Assembly (NCBI RefSeq): GCF_033097365.1
Contig: NZ_AP028461.1
Span: 6,820,001-6,884,000, forward strand
DNA length: 64,000 nt
Direction: 5' to 3'
Origin: Actinoplanes sichuanensis
Lineage (GTDB): Bacteria > Actinomycetota > Actinomycetes > Mycobacteriales > Micromonosporaceae
Shown in pieces: positions 60,850 through 64,000 of the stretch. The notes under the pieces were generated by a model. It worked only from the letters and a program-made list of their open reading frames with translations. It was not told the DNA's origin and made no database searches. Positions within the stretch are counted from its first letter, which is position 1. The number at the start of each line of letters is the position of its first letter. The position numbers were made by a program, and so were the translations under genes.

Positions 60850-63800
60850 TCAGGCCCTGGCGGCGAGAGCCGGCGTCGTGCCGACCTCGCCGAGAACCGC
60901 ACCGGTCAGGCCGCGCACCCGGACCAGGACCCGGCCGTCGGGCGACGTCGCGACGGCATGCCGGCCCGCGGTGTCCGAGGTGAGGGTGATCGCCGGCAGT
61001 CCGGCGGCGAGCCGGAGGTCGTTGCGGCTGTCGTAGAAGTCGATCCGGTCGATCGCGGTCGGCGCCACGAGCGGCGCTCGCCCGTCCCGGACGTGTGGTA
61101 ACACCGTCACCCGGAACAGGCCGTCCAACAACATCGCCGGTAGACGGAAGTCGTCGAACCGGGGCGGCCGCGGCCCCTCTGGTAGCTGGAAGGTGGCCCG
61201 GCAGCCGTACTCGTGGAGCCGGCCGTCGGTGTTCGTGGCGAAGAGGCCCGCGAGGCGCAGGTACTCGTTGTCGCACAGGTACGGGTCGGGGATCGGCGGA
61301 CCGGCCGGCGCGCCGATGACCGGGCCGTCGGCGGGCGCCGTGCCGGGTGTGCCCAGGTGCACGACGGCCTGGCAGTAGAGCCGGTCCGGGCGGAGCAGCG
61401 TGCCGTCCGGGGCGTGCACGTCACCGGTCACCGTGACCGCGAACGCGGTGCCGGGACCGGAGGTCTCGACGGCGACCCGGTAGACGTTCGGGCGGCCGGG
61501 CTGGCGGCGTACCGGCGCCAGGAACCGCACATCGGACACGGCGGTCACCGGACGGCCCGGGCTGACCGCGCACGCCGCCTCGGCCGCCGCCTCCAGCAGG
61601 AACGCGCCCGGCACGGTCGGCAGGTCACGGACCAGGTGCTGCCGCAGGAACTCGTGGTCGTCGGCGGTCAGCTCCAGCGTGCCGGTCCACCGGCCGTCGC
61701 CGTCCGGCCGGAACCCGCCGACGAGCAGGGCCGAAGCGGGCGAGCCGAGCAACGCCGGGCGGCTGCCGAGGATGGCGTCCCGGTGCTCGGCCTGGAGGTA
61801 GACCACCGAGCCGCTCTGCCCCGGATCGGCGACCTCGGACAGGAAGTAGCCGACTCCGGCCGCCGTGTCGATGCCGTCGACGCCGCCCGTACGGCTGAGG
61901 AAGCTCTTGGTCAGGCTGTTGGCGGCGAAGCCGACCTCACGCCAGAGCGGCCACTCGACGGTGATCTCCCGGGTGTCGCCGACGGCCCGGGCCGCGGTCG
62001 CCAGGAACGCGTTGGCCGAGGCGTAGTCGGCCTCGCCGGGCCCGCCGGCGAAGCCCACCACCGAGCCGAAGTTGCACCACACCCTCGGCGGGGTGGCCGC
62101 GAGGGCCCGCTTCAGGTTCAGATAACCGCGGACCTTCACGTCGCGGACCCGGTGGAACTGGTCCAGGGTCTTGCGGCCGAGCGCGGCCGAATGGTTCACC
62201 CCCGCACCGTGGATCACCAGGTCGACCCGCCCGTCGCGGGCCAGCACCCGGCGCACCGCGGCGTCGACGGACTCGCCGTCGGTGACGTCGCAGACCACGT
62301 AGGTGACGTTGTCGGCGCCGACGTGGGCGGCCATCCGGGCCAGGTTGCGGTGCACCTCGCGGGCGTGAGCCATCCGGTCGGTCTCCCGCTTGGCCTGCGC
62401 GAACGTGCCGCCGTCGGGCAGCGTCCGCAGATAGTCCGCGCGGTGCCGGGCGAACTCCTCGTCGCTGCCGCCGGTCACCCACTCCGGGCGGCCGTCGAGC
62501 GGCACGGTGCCCAGCAGCCACAACCGTGCACCGGCCCGTTCGGCCAGCGCGAGGGCGATCTCCGCGGTCAGGCCACGGGCGCCGCCGGTCGCCAGCACGA
62601 CCGGTCGTTCGCCGAGCGTGGCGGTGATCGGCGGCAGGTCGGGGCGGGCCGGGCGGGCGGTGGCCACCGGTGCCTCCCGGGCCCGGCCGCGCCTGATCAC
62701 CAGCGGCGGGCCGGACTCGGCGGCCAGTTCCGCACGGAGCGCGGCAAGCCCGGCCGCCGGGTCGGTGCCGTCATGGGCCACCGTCACCGTCCGGATTCCC
62801 GGCCGCTCGGTCTGCAGGCTCTTCAACAGGCCGTCGAACAGCCCGAGCGCCGGATGCGCGGTCGTGTCCACCGCGCCGAGCAGGACCACACCGACCGAGG
62901 TCACCCCCGAAGGGCAACCGCTCAAGACCTTGAAGACCCCGTCGTGTACGGCCAGAGCCGCCTCGGATCCGTCGAGCCGACCACGGCCCGCCAGCACGTC
63001 CGACACCACCAGGATCGACGTGACGTCCGCCGGCACCGCCACGTCGGTCAGGTCACCGTCGGTGAGCACCAGAGTGTTCGGTCCGGCGGCCACCGGTTCG
63101 AGCGGCGGCAGTGAACGGGTGGTCACCACGAACCGCTCGGCGGCCGGTGCCGCCTCCTGCACCGGCGTCTTCTGCAGGGTCAGCCGGTCCTCGGTGCCGG
63201 TGATCGGGTCGACGCACCCGATCTCGACCTCGGCCGCCGGGCTGACCAGGGCTTGCACCAGCAGACGCGCGGCGTCGCCGCCCAGATAGGTGGGTTCCGG
63301 GCCGCTGCCGTCGGCGACCAGCCGCACCGCCCCGGCCCCCGTGGCCGGGGCGTCGCGGAGGGTGCCGAGGATCGTCAGGCCGTTCTGCTCGGCGGTCGAC
63401 CGGCGGGTCAGGACCACGGTGAACGCGCCCTCGGCGAGCGGCCGGTCGACGGTGCCGCCCAGGACGTACGCCAGCTCGTCGGTCGAGTTGCCGTTGACCC
63501 CGCAGACCACCGCCAGGTCGAGCGGTGTCTCGCCGGCGGGCGCGTGCAGGTACTTGCTCGCCACCCGGATCGCTTCCAGGCTGGAGCCGAGCCCGGTGTC
63601 GACGGCCATGTTGACGCCGTGGAAGTCGAAGTAGTTCGCCACCCGGGCCGGGACGATGTTGGTCATCAGGCCGGGCAGGGTGTCCGGGCCGATCGGCGGG
63701 AACAGCCGCCGCACCCCGCCGGTGAACACGTCGAGCGCGGCGGTGACCACCTCGTCGGCGGCGAGTTCCGGATCGGCGCGGACCGCCTGCTCGACCAGGG

Positions 63801-63999
63801 TCAGGTAGCAGCGGGACGCCGACAGGGCACCGTGCCGGGTGGGCCCGAGCTGGCCGACGAACACGCCGGTGGTGTCGCGGTAGTCGTCGAACGTGTCGCC
63901 GAGCGGCGAGCGGATCAGCTTGTCGACACATTCCAGAGCCATCAGCTGGGCCCGGTCCGACGAGCGCATGATCGGCGGCGGGAGCCGGAAACGGCGCAC
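60850..63999 (-). CDS. Partial PKS-like protein: KS without active-site Cys, KR, DH
   Basis: At least 1049 residues, open at the right window edge. The order is KS-like fold, ketoreductase (VVLATGGARGLTAEIALALA; catalytic region NFGSVVGFAGGPGEADYASA), then a hot-dog dehydratase-like domain (HEFLRQHLVRDLPTVPGAFL). In the KS the active-site segment reads AVDTGLGSSLEA instead of DTACSSS, so the catalytic cysteine is absent, and HGTGT is not visible. No acyltransferase or carrier domain is seen in this part. It may be a decarboxylating or structural KS in an iterative synthase. LAT and methyltransferase genes follow it closely. Confidence 0.72.
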   Translation of the reverse strand: MRRFRLPPPIMRSSDRAQLMALECVDKLIRSPLGDTFDDYRDTTGVFVGQLGPTRHGALSASRCYLTLVEQAVRADPELAADEVVTAALDVFTGGVRRLFPPIGPDTLPGLMTNIVPARVANYFDFHGVNMAVDTGLGSSLEAIRVASKYLHAPAGETPLDLAVVCGVNGNSTDELAYVLGGTVDRPLAEGAFTVVLTRRSTAEQNGLTILGTLRDAPATGAGAVRLVADGSGPEPTYLGGDAARLLVQALVSPAAEVEIGCVDPITGTEDRLTLQKTPVQEAAPAAERFVVTTRSLPPLEPVAAGPNTLVLTDGDLTDVAVPADVTSILVVSDVLAGRGRLDGSEAALAVHDGVFKVLSGCPSGVTSVGVVLLGAVDTTAHPALGLFDGLLKSLQTERPGIRTVTVAHDGTDPAAGLAALRAELAAESGPPLVIRRGRAREAPVATARPARPDLPPITATLGERPVVLATGGARGLTAEIALALAERAGARLWLLGTVPLDGRPEWVTGGSDEEFARHRADYLRTLPDGGTFAQAKRETDRMAHAREVHRNLARMAAHVGADNVTYVVCDVTDGESVDAAVRRVLARDGRVDLVIHGAGVNHSAALGRKTLDQFHRVRDVKVRGYLNLKRALAATPPRVWCNFGSVVGFAGGPGEADYASANAFLATAARAVGDTREITVEWPLWREVGFAANSLTKSFLSRTGGVDGIDTAAGVGYFLSEVADPGQSGSVVYLQAEHRDAILGSRPALLGSPASALLVGGFRPDGDGRWTGTLELTADDHEFLRQHLVRDLPTVPGAFLLEAAAEAACAVSPGRPVTAVSDVRFLAPVRRQPGRPNVYRVAVETSGPGTAFAVTVTGDVHAPDGTLLRPDRLYCQAVVHLGTPGTAPADGPVIGAPAGPPIPDPYLCDNEYLRLAGLFATNTDGRLHEYGCRATFQLPEGPRPPRFDDFRLPAMLLDGLFRVTVLPHVRDGRAPLVAPTAIDRIDFYDSRNDLRLAAGLPAITLTSDTAGRHAVATSPDGRVLVRVRGLTGAVLGEVGTTPALAARA

Positions 64000-64000
64000 C

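Overview
The window is high-GC DNA (roughly 70% by eye) with many GTG and TTG starts, short 4-base gene overlaps, several genes with almost no leader, and actinobacterial families: STAS and anti-sigma regulators, LuxR-type histidine kinase pairs, DUF2784 and a lysine 6-aminotransferase. It fits a filamentous actinomycete, most likely Micromonosporaceae/Actinoplanes-like. The genus is an inference; no rRNA or other decisive marker is present.

Layout. 1-4.2 kb: a gene-poor low-complexity stretch, a zinc-ribbon protein, an F420/NADP oxidoreductase-like protein and three regulators (STAS, GAF-LuxR, STAS-ATPase). 4.3-7.3 kb: a secreted subtilisin-like protease ending in a starch-binding CBM20 domain, with a CTTGCAG-type operator over its promoter. 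7.4-20.2 kb: exopolysaccharide cluster 1, with a divergent FemAB-like acetyltransferase and then a tight plus-strand run: deacetylase, DegT aminotransferase, glycosyltransferase, chain-length/kinase-like protein, flippase, polymerase, exported protein, and two FemAB-like paralogues around an FAD hydroxylase. 20.2-26.8 kb: MerR/old yellow enzyme pair, Tat-exported intradiol dioxygenase-like protein, a repeat-bearing gap, methyltransferase, hypotheticals and a DMT-type membrane protein. 26.8-33.4 kb: exopolysaccharide cluster 2 on the minus strand (CapD-like epimerase, UDP-sugar dehydrogenase, priming sugar transferase, PLP enzyme) with a divergent glycosyltransferase.

33.3-42.7 kb: VanZ-like protein, response regulator, an empty kilobase, a three-gene MoxR-ATPase/VWA-metallopeptidase operon, a phosphotransferase with a 30-base minisatellite in its coding region, an MFS exporter and a CPBP protease. 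42.8-49.9 kb: a 35-codon leader ORF before an EF-G-like GTPase, an AbiEii-like nucleotidyltransferase with a GNAT partner, another MFS exporter, a Nudix hydrolase and a DHFR-like protein. 50.06-51.2 kb: nine packed minus-strand tRNA genes. 51.2-58.1 kb: DUF2784, TetR and its divergent methyltransferase with twin operators, an orphan HTH protein, an MMPL transporter and a histidine kinase/response regulator pair. 58.1-64 kb: the edge of a secondary-metabolite cluster (PKS-like megaenzyme, lysine 6-aminotransferase-like enzyme, freestanding NRPS-type methyltransferase).

The strongest candidate for an undescribed system is the tRNA array at 50,158-50,909. A promoter (51,134-51,163) leads to a 25-codon leader ORF. 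Its last codons can pair over ten bases with the 5' arm of an intrinsic terminator, and the array follows. Perfect 16-base inverted repeats flank the array and would close the transcript into a processing stalk. Two tRNAs carry leucine anticodons on a short-variable-arm body, and 22 of the 25 leader codons specify amino acids whose tRNAs are in the array. This looks like a translation-sensing attenuator controlling a reserve tRNA set. The architecture is read from sequence; the function is inference.
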